A stretch of DNA of 64,000 nt from AC-37 sp036389835 (lineage in GTDB: Bacteria > Actinomycetota > Thermoleophilia > Solirubrobacterales > Thermoleophilaceae): NCBI GenBank assembly GCA_036389835.1, contig DASVWC010000053.1, forward strand, positions 1-64,000, in the 5' to 3' direction. The notes beneath the pieces were generated by a model. That model was given only the letters and a program-made list of their open reading frames with translations. It made no database searches and had not been told where the DNA came from. The position numbers were made by a program, and so were the translations under genes. How positions within the stretch are numbered: the stretch's first letter is position 1; each line of letters begins with the position of its first letter. Positions 31,031-41,305 of the stretch are shown here, in pieces.

Positions 31031-33861
31031 GCGAGCCGAGGCCCATCCTCGACGACAGGGGCCGCGTGGACCCGGGCTTCGACGCGAACGTCTCCCTGTC
31101 GGGGCTCACCGGCAACCCGTTCGAGTACTGGGCCGTGCAGAAGGTGCTCCTCAACCACCAGGTCGCCTCGCCGGACGATCGCGTGTGGCAGTTCCTCCCG
31201 TTCAGGCGCGCCGCTCCGGAGACGCTCGAGCTGGCGCTCGCCGACGACAACGGCGCCGTCGCGCTCCACGAGAGCGATCCCTTCGACCCGCACGCCATCG
31301 CCGCGCTGCGAATCGGGGCGTACGAGCGAGCGACGCTCGTGCAGTACGTGGACAACCTGATCGAGTGGGGCGACAGCCTGTTCTCGGAGGACACGATGGA
31401 GTCGGTCGCCTCGGCGACGATGCTCTACGTCTACGCCTACGACCTGCTGGGGAGGCGCCCGGAGAACCTGGGTCGGCGTCCGAGCGGCGACCCGCTGACG
31501 TTCGAGCAGATAGCGGCCGCTCACCGGACCCGCGGCGGCGGCATCCCGGCGTTCATGGTGGAGCTCGAGAACCGGCTCGCGCCGACCACCGACGAGGCCG
31601 CGGGCGACGACGACGCCGGGGCCTCGTTCAGCGAGCTGACGGCGCACTTCCGCCTCCCCGAGAACGACCAGCTCCTGCGGCGCTGGGACACGCTCGACGA
31701 CCGCCTCCACAAGATCCGCAGCTCGATGAACATCGAGGGCGAGGTCCGCCAGCTCGCCCTGTTCTCGCCGGAGCTGGACCCGATGGAGCTCGTGAGGGCC
31801 GCCGCGGCCTCGCCGGGCTCGATCGGCGCGTTGGAGCACGGCGCCGCCGAGCTTCCGCCGTACCGCTTCACGACGATGATCGACCGGGCGAAGGCGATCA
31901 CGGCTCAGGTCACGGAGCTCGGCTCGAAGCTCCTCGCCGCCCTCCAGGGGAAGGACGCCGAGCAGCTTCAGGCCCTGCACGCGACCCACGAGGGCCAGAT
32001 GCTCACGCTGCTCACGACGATGAAGCAGCGCGACGTGGAGGAGCAGACGGCCTCGGTCGCGGGGCTCCAGGTCTCGCTCGCCGCCCAGCAGAACCGCGTC
32101 GCCCACTATCGGGGGCTGATCAGCGCGGGACTGAACGCGGGCGAGGCGACGCACCTGGGCGCGTCGGCCGCGGCGCTGGTGTTCAAGGCGATCGCGGCGG
32201 AGCTGCGAGTGGCGGGGGCCATCGGCTACGCCGTGCCGCAGGTGGGATCGCCGTTCGCGATGACCTACGGCGGCGAGCAGATCGGCGCCCAGCTCACCGG
32301 CGACGCCGGCGCCGTGGAGGTCGGGGCGGACATCTCCGACTGGGTGGCGCAGACCGCGCTCACGATGGCGGGCTACGAGCGGCGGGCACAGGACTGGCAG
32401 CTCGCCATGGACGACGCCCAGTCCGAGGCCGACGTGCTCCAGCAGCAGATAGCCGCCGCGCAGGCTCGGCTCGCCGCGGCCCGGCACGAGCTCGACGTGC
32501 ATCAGCGCGAGATCGACCAGAACGCCGAGGTTCAGGCCTATCTGGCCGCGAAGTTCTCGAACGCCGATCTCTACCAGTGGATGGCCTCGCGGATCTCGGC
32601 CGTCTACTTCCAGGCCTACCGGCTCGCGCTCGACCTCGCGCTGCGCGCCCAGACGGCGTACCGCTACGAGCTCGGGGGAGACGACGTCTTCGTCACGCTC
32701 CAGTACTGGGACGGCCTGAAGCACGGGCTGATGGCGGGCGAGAACCTGGCCTTCTCCCTGGCCCAGATGGAGTCGTCGTACCTCGCGAAGCACACCCGCC
32801 GGCTCGAGATCGAGCGCACGGTGTCGCTCGCGCTCTCGAATCCCCAGGCGCTGTGGGACCTCAAGCGCGACGGCCGCTGCGCGTTCTCGCTCACCGAGGA
32901 GCTCTTCGACTACGACTACCCGGGCCACTACAACCGCCAGATCAAGAGCGTGTCGCTCTCGATACCGGCCGTGCTCGGGCCGTACGAGAACGTCAAGGCC
33001 ACGCTCAGGCAGACCTACAGCGCGGTGGTCACCGATCCGGCGCCCGGAGCGGTGGAGCGCCTGCTCGACCGCGGCCGGAGCGGGGCGAGCCAAGACGCCG
33101 CCGGCGATGTGCCGGGGCTGGTCGAGGACCGCCCGGGCTCGGCGCGCCAGGTCGCGATCTCGCACGGCGTGGACGACTCCGGGATGTTCGTGCTCGACTT
33201 CCGTGACGAGCGCTACCTCCCGTTCGAGGGCACCGGCGCCGTCTCGGACTGGTCGCTGTCGATGCCGCGACAGACGAACAGGTTCGACTTCGACGCGATC
33301 AGCGACGTGATCGTGACCGTCCGCTACACCGCCCAGGACGGCGGCGACGCGTTCGCCGAGGAGGTGACGGGCAAGCTCGGCTCCCGTCCGCTGCCCGGGG
33401 CGGTGTACCTCAGCCTCGCCCAGGGGCATTCGGCCGAGTGGGCGGCGTTCCTCGAGGACCGCTCTCACCCCGGCAAGCAGGAGCTCGCGTTCCGGGTCGA
33501 GCCGCGCGGGCTCGAGCACTTCTCGCGCACCGTGCTCACCGGGGTCGGGGTCAAGCTCACGGCCGCGGACGGCGTGGAGGTCGCGGACGGGGCGGACTTC
33601 GTGGCGGTGGCGGCCGGCGCCGCGGAGCCGCGACCGGTGACGCTCCAGGGCGGAGTCGGCGAGCTCGCGCCCGCGAGCTCCGAGCGCGACGTCGGCGGCG
33701 ACTGGAAGGTCGTGGTGGACCTCGGCGGCGCGCGCGACGCGGCGCCCGGCCTGCTCGGCGACGACGGCCGGATCGACCCCGCCAAGCTGCTCAACCTGGA
33801 GCTCGTGCTGCGATACGACGGGTCGGTCGACTGGCCAGCGCCCGCCGGCGGCTCGGGATAG
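31027..33861 (+). CDS. Tc toxin A component, C-terminal polypeptide (TcA2)
   Basis: 944 residues from ATG 31027 (ATGA overlap with TcA1). It starts with SLSGLTGNPFEYWAVQKVLL, continues through a helical coiled segment (about 330-560, Ala/Gln-rich: the channel and pore region of TcA), and ends with the TcB-binding domain (IKSVSLSIPAVLGPYENVKA near 640, then TNRFDFDAISDVIVTVRYTA). Together the two halves total about 2,700 residues, the size of a full TcA. The long GC-rich frame open on the opposite strand is a shadow. Confidence 0.92.
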   Translation: MSEPRPILDDRGRVDPGFDANVSLSGLTGNPFEYWAVQKVLLNHQVASPDDRVWQFLPFRRAAPETLELALADDNGAVALHESDPFDPHAIAALRIGAYERATLVQYVDNLIEWGDSLFSEDTMESVASATMLYVYAYDLLGRRPENLGRRPSGDPLTFEQIAAAHRTRGGGIPAFMVELENRLAPTTDEAAGDDDAGASFSELTAHFRLPENDQLLRRWDTLDDRLHKIRSSMNIEGEVRQLALFSPELDPMELVRAAAASPGSIGALEHGAAELPPYRFTTMIDRAKAITAQVTELGSKLLAALQGKDAEQLQALHATHEGQMLTLLTTMKQRDVEEQTASVAGLQVSLAAQQNRVAHYRGLISAGLNAGEATHLGASAAALVFKAIAAELRVAGAIGYAVPQVGSPFAMTYGGEQIGAQLTGDAGAVEVGADISDWVAQTALTMAGYERRAQDWQLAMDDAQSEADVLQQQIAAAQARLAAARHELDVHQREIDQNAEVQAYLAAKFSNADLYQWMASRISAVYFQAYRLALDLALRAQTAYRYELGGDDVFVTLQYWDGLKHGLMAGENLAFSLAQMESSYLAKHTRRLEIERTVSLALSNPQALWDLKRDGRCAFSLTEELFDYDYPGHYNRQIKSVSLSIPAVLGPYENVKATLRQTYSAVVTDPAPGAVERLLDRGRSGASQDAAGDVPGLVEDRPGSARQVAISHGVDDSGMFVLDFRDERYLPFEGTGAVSDWSLSMPRQTNRFDFDAISDVIVTVRYTAQDGGDAFAEEVTGKLGSRPLPGAVYLSLAQGHSAEWAAFLEDRSHPGKQELAFRVEPRGLEHFSRTVLTGVGVKLTAADGVEVADGADFVAVAAGAAEPRPVTLQGGVGELAPASSERDVGGDWKVVVDLGGARDAAPGLLGDDGRIDPAKLLNLELVLRYDGSVDWPAPAGGSG

Positions 33862-33865
33862 GAGC

Positions 33866-36800
33866 GTGAGCGACGGACGGACGCGCGTCGACTCGCGCGC
33901 CTCCGGCGCCGCGGCGCCGGCGGCGGCCGCCGAGTCCCCCGACTCCGCCCTGAGCGTCGACGGCTTCACCGGCGCCGCGTCGCTCGCGATCCCCCTCCAC
34001 ACGTCCCCGGCTCGCGCGCTCCAGCCCGACCTTCACCTCGCGTACGCCACCCACGCCGGGAACGGACCGCTGGGCAGGGGCTGGTCGCTGCCCCTGCCGT
34101 CGATCGCGCGGTCCACGGCCGGGGTCGTGCCGCGCTACGTCGACTCCGACGTGTTCGCTCTGGACGGCCAGCCACTCGTGCCGCTGGCCGAGGACTCCTC
34201 CCGGACGGACGCCGGTGGGGAGCGGTACGACGTCACCCGCTACGCGCCGCGCGTGGCCGCGACGGCGGATCGCATCGAGCGGTGGGTGCGCGTGCGCGAC
34301 GGCGACACCACGTGGCGCCGTCTCGACGGCGCCGGCGCCGTCCACGTGTTCGGCGCGACCGCGGCCGCGCGGATCGCGGACCCCGCCGACCCGCGCCGTG
34401 TGCTCGAGTGGCTGCTCGAGGCCGAGTACGACGCGCTGGGGGAGGCGATCGCCTACGAGCACGTCGCCGACCCGGGTACGGACCTGAGCCCGCGCGAGCT
34501 GGGACGGGACCGCACCGCCCAGCGCTACCTGGCCGCGGTGCGCTACGCGCCACAGGCGCCCGTCGCCCCTCCCGAGCACCACATCGGCGCGGTGCCGGAG
34601 ACCGACTGGCACGTCGAGGTCCTGCTCGAGTGGTCGGGGCGCGAGGACCCCTTCTCCCGCTACGACGGCGGCTTCGAGGTCCGCACCCGCCGGCTCCTCC
34701 GTGAGGTGAGGCTCTTCCACCGCTTCGAGGCGCTCGGCCCGGCACCGGAGCTCGTCCACCGCACGCGCCTCGTCTACGACGAGCGGCGCGCCGGCAGCCT
34801 CCTCGTCCGCTGCGACGCGGTCGGATGCACGCGCGCGAGCCAGTCCGAGGCGTTCACGTTCGAGCCGCTGCCCCCGATCTCGTTCCATTACACGCGCGCG
34901 GAGCTGGAGGGCGCGCGGTTCGAGCCCCTCGACGAGAGCGCGGGCCGGCGCCTGCCCGCGCCGCACGAATGGCCGGCGATGACCGTGGCCGACCTCGCGG
35001 GCGAGGGCGCGCCCGGCGTGCTCTACGCCGACGGACGCACCGTGCGCTACTGGGCGCCCTCGGCCGACGGGCACCCGCTCGGCGCCGGCGCTGAACCGGC
35101 GGCCTTCCCGGTCGAGCGGGCCGCGGGCGGCACGGCCGCCCTCCGCGACGCCACAGGGGACGGCGTCGCCGACCTGGTGGTGCACGGGCGGCGCGCGGGG
35201 CTGTATCCCGGCACCCGCGGCGGGTTCGGCGCGTTTCGGCCGTTCGACGGGACGCCCTCCGAGCTGCACGGGGCGGGCACCCTCGCCGACCTCGACGGCG
35301 ACGGCCTGGAGGACCTCGTGGTGCTCGACCGCGGCAAGGTCCGCTGGTATCGCGGCAAGCGGGGCGGCGGGTTCGCCGCGCCCGAGCAGCGCGACGCGCC
35401 CCCGGGCTTCCCCGCCTCGCTCGACGGCGGGCGCCGCGAGCGGGTCCTGTTCGCGGACGTCCTCGGGGGCGGGCAGGGGCTCGTGCGGATCTCCGACGGC
35501 CTCGTCGAGTGCTGGCCGAGCCTCGGCGGGGGCCGGTTCGCCGAGCGCGTGACGATCGGCAACGCACCCGCCTTCGGGCCCGGCTTCGACGCGGCCCGCG
35601 TGATGCTCGCCGACCTCGACGGAAGCGGCGCGGCCGACCTGGTCTACGTGCTCGCGGACCGCGCCCTCGTGTTCGTCAACGAGTCGGGCAACGCCTTCGC
35701 GGACCCGGTGAGCGTGCGCTTCCCGGTGACCGTCGGCGCGCCGGAGGAGGTGACGATCGACGATCTCGGCGGCGACGGATCCCCGAGCATCGTCGTGACG
35801 AGCCCGGGCCCGCCCGTGCGCCACTGGGCCCTGGCGCTCGGCGGCGGGCGCGCCCACCTGCTCGAGTCGTTCGAGAACGGGATGGGCGGGGAGACGCGCG
35901 TCGCGTACACGACCTCCGCCCGCTGCAGCCTCGAGGACGCCGCCCGCGGAAGGCCGTGGTGCACCCGGCTGCCGTTCGCCGTCCCGGTCGTCGCCGGGCT
36001 CACGCAGACGGACCACGTGACCGGATGGTCGACCCGCACGCGGTTCGCCTACCACCACGGCCTGTACGCGGCCGAGGATCGCGCCGTCGGCTTCGCGCTG
36101 GTGGACCGCTGGGACGCGGACAGCGCGGCGTCCACGGCGGCACGCCACACGCGCACGTGGCACGCGCCGGGCGGCGCGGCGGACCCCGAGCGCGACGGCC
36201 GCCTCGCCGCCGAGCGCTTCCACGGCGATCCCGAGGCCGACCCGATCGAAGGCGGCGCTCCCGTGTGGGAGCGCGCGGCGCCGGGCGACCCCCGGGCACT
36301 GCTTCAGGCACGCGACGCGCTGCGCGGGCGGCCGATCCGCGAGGAGATCTACGGGGAGGACGGCGGCGCGCTCGCCGGGAACCCCTACAGGGTCACGGAG
36401 ACCTCCTACGGGGTGCGCGTACGGGCCGCGCACGCCGGGCCGCACGCTCCCTTCCTGGTCGGCGAGCGCGAGTCGGTCGAGCACGTCTACGAACGCGACC
36501 CGGCCGACCCCGTCGTGCGGCACGGCCTGACGCTCGACCGCGACGACCGCGGCCGGGCCGTGCGCGGCTGCACCGTCGCCTACGCCCGCCGGCCGGATCG
36601 AGCCGGATCGCTCCCGGCGCAGGCGGAGACGCTCGCCGTGTGCGCGGACACTCGATTCGCCGACGTGGACGCGACCGACGCGCTGCGCACCGACGCCGCG
36701 TGCGAGCGCCGGCGCCACGAGCTCCCGGGGCTCCCGCCGCCGGCGAGCGGGCGCTACTCGGCGGACGAGCTCCGGGAGCACGTGGAGGCCGCGCTGGCGA

Positions 36801-39800
36801 GCGGGTCGGCGCGAACCATCGAGTGGGTGCGGTCGCACTACTACGCCGCGGGCGGCTCCGCTCGCGCGCGCCTCGGCGACACCGGACCGGCGGCGCTGGT
36901 CCATCACACCGAACGCGCGGCGTTCGCGGACGCCGACGTGCGGGCGACATTGGATCCCGCGGTCCACGGCCAGGCCCTCGACCGGCTGCTCGCGCGCGGC
37001 GGCTATGAGCTCGACCGGGAGAGCGGGCACTGGTGGGCGCCCGGCGAGGTGACGGCGTACGCCCCGGCCGCCGAGTTCCACAGGGTCGCGACGACGACGG
37101 GGCCGCTCGGCGCGACGGCCCGTCACCGCTACGACGCCACGAGCTACGCGCCCGTCGAGACGGTCGAGGCCGCGCCGGGGCTCGTCGAGCGCCGCACGAC
37201 CACCGAGCTCCAGGACTACAGGGCGCTCCAGCCGCTGCGCGTGAGGGATCCGAACGAGAACGTCCACGAGGTGAGGCTGGACGCGCTGGGCCGGGTGGTG
37301 GCGCGCACCTTCCACGGGACCGAGGGAGGGCGGCGAGCCGGGTTCGACCCGCTCGACGACCGGGTCGGCGCGCCGCCGAGCGCCGCAGCCCTGATCGGGG
37401 AGGCCGCGCGCTTCCTCGGCGGTGCCGCCGAGGTCGTCCACCACGCCCTGACCGCGTGGTCGGGCCGGGTGCTCCCGGGCGCCCTGGCGGCGCTCGGCCT
37501 CGAGCCGGGGCCGACGCTCGACGCGCTCGCCAGCGGCGGCTGGACCACCCCCGAGGGCATCGTGCTCGACGCGTTCCGCGCCCTCCGCGATCCCGCCGGG
37601 CTGGAGCTGCCCGGCGCGCTCGCCGGCCGGGAGGCCGACGTACACGGCGCCGTCGCCGCCGCGGCCGCGCGGGTCGCCCCGCACCAAGTGACGGTCAGCG
37701 CCGTCGACTACCCCGACCGCCGCCCGGGGCCGCCGCGCACGGCGGTCGAGTACGTCGACGGCTTCGGCCGCTCGGTCGAGCGCCGGCTGCGTCTCGCCGA
37801 CGACCGCTGGTCGGTGTCGGGCGCCGTCGTGCACGATGCGAGAGGCCTGCTGCACCAGCAGTACGAGCCATACTTCGACGACGGCTGGGAGCTCGGGGCG
37901 CTGACCCACGGCGCGGCGACCGTCCACAGCTACGACCCGCTCGACCGGCTCGTGCGCGTGGACACGCCGGCGGGGTTCCTGTCCACCACCGCGTTCCGGG
38001 CGTGGAGCATGGTGCGCTCCGACGAGGTCGACACGGTCATGGATTCCCCGTACCGGCGCGCGCACGGCTCGGGCGCGGGCATCACGGCCGAGGAGCTGGC
38101 CGCGCTGCGGCAGGCGGAGGCGTCGGCGAACACACCCGCGACGACGGAGCTCGACGCGCTCGGACGGCCGATCGCCCACGTTGAGGAGCTGGCCGGCGGC
38201 GAGCGGCTCGTCGAGCGCTACGGGCGCGATGCCGACGGCCGGCTCGTGTGGGCCGCCGACGCGCGGCTGGTCGCCGCCTGGCGCGGCCGCGAGGGCGCGA
38301 AGAGCCACAGCACGGTCTACTCCCTCCTGGGCCAGGCGCTCGCCAGCCAGAGCGCCGACGCCGGGCCGCGCTGGCGGGTGCCGGACGTGGAGGGCCGCGA
38401 GCTGCTCGTACGGGACGGCCGCGGGCTGGTGCTCGCGACCGACTACGACGCGATCGGCCGCCCGACCTCGGTGACGCTGACCGAGCCGGAGGACGAAGCG
38501 CGCACGGTCGAGGCGTACGTCTACGGCGACCAGCACGGCGCCCTCGAGCGCCCGGCCGACGGCAACCTCGTGGGAGAGCTGCGGCGGGTGTTCGACGAGT
38601 CCGGCATGCACGAGTTCGAGGGCTACGACCTGGGCGGCCGGCCGCTGGGAGTCGTGCGGCGCTACGCCGCGGATCCGGAACGACCGCCGGATTGGAAGGC
38701 GGCCGCCGCGACGCCGGACTCCGCCGCGCTCGAGGACCGCACCTGGCGGAGCACGCAACGCCACGACGCGCGTGGCCTCCTGGTCGGCGCGACCGATGCC
38801 GCCGGCGGGTCCTGCCGCTGGCGTTACGGGCCGGCGGGCCTGCTCGAGTCGATCGAGGCCGCGCCTTCGCGCGGCAGGACCAAGCCCATCGTCAGGTCGA
38901 TCGAACACGACGCCCGCGGCCGGCGTACGCGGGTCGTGCTCGGCAACGGGGTGGTCACCAAGCGCGAGTACCACCCGCTCGCCGACCGCGTGGTCCGGAT
39001 CACCGCGCGCCGTGGCGAGAACGGCGAGCCGGTCCAGGACCTCACCTACGTGTACGACCCCGTCGGCAACGTGACCCACGTCGGCGACGCGGCGTTCGCC
39101 CCGACCTTCGGGGCGGACGCCGGCGCCCCTGGAAGCCGTGAGTTCGCCTACGACGCGCTGTACCGGCTCGTCAGGTCGCAGGGGCCCGAGCTGGCGGGGC
39201 TGGAGCGGGAGTCGGAGCGCGACCCGGGACTCGCCCCGGTTGCCGCGACGAGGGGCACGCGGATCGCCCCGGGCACGCTCGAGACGGCCACTCGAGTCCA
39301 CGCCTACGACGCCGCCGGCAACCTGGTCGAGACCCGCCGCTCCGGCGACTCGGCGTCGTGGAACGCGAAGACCGTCCTGGCGAAGGCATCGAACCGCGAG
39401 GCCGGCCGCCGCTTCGACGGGAACGGCAATCTGCTCGCGCTCGACGGCGGCGCCGCGCTGGAGTGGAACCACGCCGACCGGTTGGCCGCAGCGGTCGCGG
39501 GGTCGAGCTCCGCCCTGCGCCGCCACGACGCGGACGGCCGGCTCGCGCGCGAGCTCCTGTCGGCGGACGGCGGCGACCCGCTCGACCGGCTGCTCCTCGG
39601 GGCGGCGGAGATCGCGGCCGTGCACGGGGTGGCTGACCCGGTCGAATCGCGGACGCGCGTGATGGACGGCGAGCGGGTGGTCGCTGAGACCGTGGTCGAC
39701 GGCGAGGGCAACTCCACCACGACGTACCTGGTCGGCGACCTCGCCGACTCGGTGACGCTCCGCCTCGACGGACGCGGTGCCCTGCGCAGCTACGAGGCAT

Positions 39801-41224
39801 TCACGCCGTACGGTGCGACCGCGTTCGCGGTCGTGACCTCGGACGAGGAGGATCGCCTCAAGCTCGAGCGCTTCCAGTCGAAGCGCCGCGACCGCACGAC
39901 CGGCCTGTACGACTTCGGGGCGCGGGTCTACGCGCCGTGGTCGGGGCGCTGGCTGTCGCCGGACCCGGCGGGGCACGCGGACGGGCTCAACCTGTACGCG
40001 TTCGTGGGCGGCAACCCGGCCAGCTTCGTCGACGTGGCCGGGCTGGTGAAGCTGTCCCTGGTGGGGAACGCCGGCCTCCAGATCGGCGGGACGGCCGAGG
40101 TGATCACGCCGCTCGACATCCTCGAAGCGGTCCACAGCGCGGCGGGGAAGGTCCAGACGTGGGCCGAGCAGCAGTCGCTCGTCAAGACCGGCAGCTTCGA
40201 CATGCTGAGCAAGAGCGGCGTGAAGGAGGAGATGCCGGCCTACGCGGTCGGCCCCGGCGGGTTCGCGGTGATCCAGAAGAAAGCCACCGCGCCGAAGTAC
40301 AAGCTCGGCTACGGCCCCTACCGAGCGACGCAGCACAGCGACATTGAGCCGGGCGTGCACTACAGCACAGTCGTCGGACACACGCGGGGTGGGGGCTGGA
40401 AATACGACTGGCTCGAGGACGGAGCGAACGCGTCGCAGTCGGCGCAATACGTCAAGCGCCTGCTCAAGGGGAAGATCGGGCTGGCCGAGCCGGCGCCGAC
40501 CGACCCGAACGGCTTCGTCGCGGTGGTGATGGGCATCTCCGAGACGGACCGATCGATACTGGGACAGCCGCTCGGGATGCTGGCGCTCGATCTGATCAAG
40601 TGGGGCAAGCGGAGCTTCGCCCACACGTTCAAGGCCGACCAGCCGTCGTACCCGCTCGCGGCGACGGGAGGCAAGGCGTTCGCCACCGCGCTCAACGACT
40701 ACTACGCCAGCGGGACCGTGGCGGCGGACCCCACGGCGGCCTATCCGAAGTTCCGCGAGATGCTGCTGGAGTGGGTCCTGACCGCACACGAGAGCCGCCC
40801 CGCGAAGACGGCGAGCAAGTTCGGCGCCGCCGGCGACAAGCAGGCGTTCCTCAAGGCGATCGAGGACGTCGTCGTGAGGCAGAACACGCGGGGCGGCGCG
40901 GCCCTCGGCAGCGGCACCGTCAAGCCCACGGTCTTTACGTGGGAGCAGGATCACTTCAAGGCGAACCCGGGCACGGGCGCGAAGCCGACGTCCAAGCGCA
41001 GCACAATCGGGCGAGGGGGGCGCAGGGGCGGTCAGTCGAAGCGGTGGACGGTCGACGCGTCGGCGGGCTACAAGAAGCGCAAGCGCAAGACCGCCCTCAA
41101 GGGAGGCATAGGGCCGATCACCGTCCCCATGAAGGTCAAGGCGAAGACGATCGGGCAGAAGAGGACGAAGCCCGATCCGGGCAGCTTCCGAAAGCGCAGC
41201 GCGCGCATAGCCGCGCCGAAGTAG
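33866..41224 (+). CDS. TcB-TcC fusion: SpvB/TcdB, RHS cocoon and unrecognised basic effector
   Basis: 2452 residues. The N-terminus is SpvB-like (FTGAASLAIPLHTSPARALQ, then YATHAGNGPLGRGWSLPLPS), followed by FG-GAP-like propeller blades (DLDGDGLEDLVVLD, DLDGSGAADLVYVL) and TcdB middle regions. Many RHS/YD repeats build the cocoon. The RHS core ends with GLYDFGARVYAPWSGRWLSP, DPAG and DVAGL, where TcC proteins cut themselves; cleavage is predicted near residue 2060. The released 392 residues have no family I know and are very basic at the end, with KKRKRK and poly-basic stretches. TcB and TcC are separate genes in many systems but fused here. The gene starts 4 nt after TcA2 at GTG 33866. Confidence 0.92.
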   Translation: MSDGRTRVDSRASGAAAPAAAAESPDSALSVDGFTGAASLAIPLHTSPARALQPDLHLAYATHAGNGPLGRGWSLPLPSIARSTAGVVPRYVDSDVFALDGQPLVPLAEDSSRTDAGGERYDVTRYAPRVAATADRIERWVRVRDGDTTWRRLDGAGAVHVFGATAAARIADPADPRRVLEWLLEAEYDALGEAIAYEHVADPGTDLSPRELGRDRTAQRYLAAVRYAPQAPVAPPEHHIGAVPETDWHVEVLLEWSGREDPFSRYDGGFEVRTRRLLREVRLFHRFEALGPAPELVHRTRLVYDERRAGSLLVRCDAVGCTRASQSEAFTFEPLPPISFHYTRAELEGARFEPLDESAGRRLPAPHEWPAMTVADLAGEGAPGVLYADGRTVRYWAPSADGHPLGAGAEPAAFPVERAAGGTAALRDATGDGVADLVVHGRRAGLYPGTRGGFGAFRPFDGTPSELHGAGTLADLDGDGLEDLVVLDRGKVRWYRGKRGGGFAAPEQRDAPPGFPASLDGGRRERVLFADVLGGGQGLVRISDGLVECWPSLGGGRFAERVTIGNAPAFGPGFDAARVMLADLDGSGAADLVYVLADRALVFVNESGNAFADPVSVRFPVTVGAPEEVTIDDLGGDGSPSIVVTSPGPPVRHWALALGGGRAHLLESFENGMGGETRVAYTTSARCSLEDAARGRPWCTRLPFAVPVVAGLTQTDHVTGWSTRTRFAYHHGLYAAEDRAVGFALVDRWDADSAASTAARHTRTWHAPGGAADPERDGRLAAERFHGDPEADPIEGGAPVWERAAPGDPRALLQARDALRGRPIREEIYGEDGGALAGNPYRVTETSYGVRVRAAHAGPHAPFLVGERESVEHVYERDPADPVVRHGLTLDRDDRGRAVRGCTVAYARRPDRAGSLPAQAETLAVCADTRFADVDATDALRTDAACERRRHELPGLPPPASGRYSADELREHVEAALASGSARTIEWVRSHYYAAGGSARARLGDTGPAALVHHTERAAFADADVRATLDPAVHGQALDRLLARGGYELDRESGHWWAPGEVTAYAPAAEFHRVATTTGPLGATARHRYDATSYAPVETVEAAPGLVERRTTTELQDYRALQPLRVRDPNENVHEVRLDALGRVVARTFHGTEGGRRAGFDPLDDRVGAPPSAAALIGEAARFLGGAAEVVHHALTAWSGRVLPGALAALGLEPGPTLDALASGGWTTPEGIVLDAFRALRDPAGLELPGALAGREADVHGAVAAAAARVAPHQVTVSAVDYPDRRPGPPRTAVEYVDGFGRSVERRLRLADDRWSVSGAVVHDARGLLHQQYEPYFDDGWELGALTHGAATVHSYDPLDRLVRVDTPAGFLSTTAFRAWSMVRSDEVDTVMDSPYRRAHGSGAGITAEELAALRQAEASANTPATTELDALGRPIAHVEELAGGERLVERYGRDADGRLVWAADARLVAAWRGREGAKSHSTVYSLLGQALASQSADAGPRWRVPDVEGRELLVRDGRGLVLATDYDAIGRPTSVTLTEPEDEARTVEAYVYGDQHGALERPADGNLVGELRRVFDESGMHEFEGYDLGGRPLGVVRRYAADPERPPDWKAAAATPDSAALEDRTWRSTQRHDARGLLVGATDAAGGSCRWRYGPAGLLESIEAAPSRGRTKPIVRSIEHDARGRRTRVVLGNGVVTKREYHPLADRVVRITARRGENGEPVQDLTYVYDPVGNVTHVGDAAFAPTFGADAGAPGSREFAYDALYRLVRSQGPELAGLERESERDPGLAPVAATRGTRIAPGTLETATRVHAYDAAGNLVETRRSGDSASWNAKTVLAKASNREAGRRFDGNGNLLALDGGAALEWNHADRLAAAVAGSSSALRRHDADGRLARELLSADGGDPLDRLLLGAAEIAAVHGVADPVESRTRVMDGERVVAETVVDGEGNSTTTYLVGDLADSVTLRLDGRGALRSYEAFTPYGATAFAVVTSDEEDRLKLERFQSKRRDRTTGLYDFGARVYAPWSGRWLSPDPAGHADGLNLYAFVGGNPASFVDVAGLVKLSLVGNAGLQIGGTAEVITPLDILEAVHSAAGKVQTWAEQQSLVKTGSFDMLSKSGVKEEMPAYAVGPGGFAVIQKKATAPKYKLGYGPYRATQHSDIEPGVHYSTVVGHTRGGGWKYDWLEDGANASQSAQYVKRLLKGKIGLAEPAPTDPNGFVAVVMGISETDRSILGQPLGMLALDLIKWGKRSFAHTFKADQPSYPLAATGGKAFATALNDYYASGTVAADPTAAYPKFREMLLEWVLTAHESRPAKTASKFGAAGDKQAFLKAIEDVVVRQNTRGGAALGSGTVKPTVFTWEQDHFKANPGTGAKPTSKRSTIGRGGRRGGQSKRWTVDASAGYKKRKRKTALKGGIGPITVPMKVKAKTIGQKRTKPDPGSFRKRSARIAAPK

Positions 41225-41229
41225 GGGCG

Positions 41230-41247
41230 ACGCCGGATTGCCGGCGT
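41230..41247 (+). terminator. Hairpin after the Tc operon
   Basis: ACGCCGG-ATTG-CCGGCGT, a perfect 7-bp stem with a 4-nt loop, 5 nt after the TcB-TcC stop. Confidence 0.55.
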
Positions 41248-41305
41248 GAACCGACCGCGATCGGGGAATACGATGCTTCACGTTCTCAGACCAAGGGGGG
41301 GCCGT

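Noticed and set aside
33791..41281. 2,496-codon open frame antisense to the TcB-TcC gene
   Set aside because: No recognisable domain, repetitive Arg/Val/Gly composition; shadow of the TcB-TcC reading frame.
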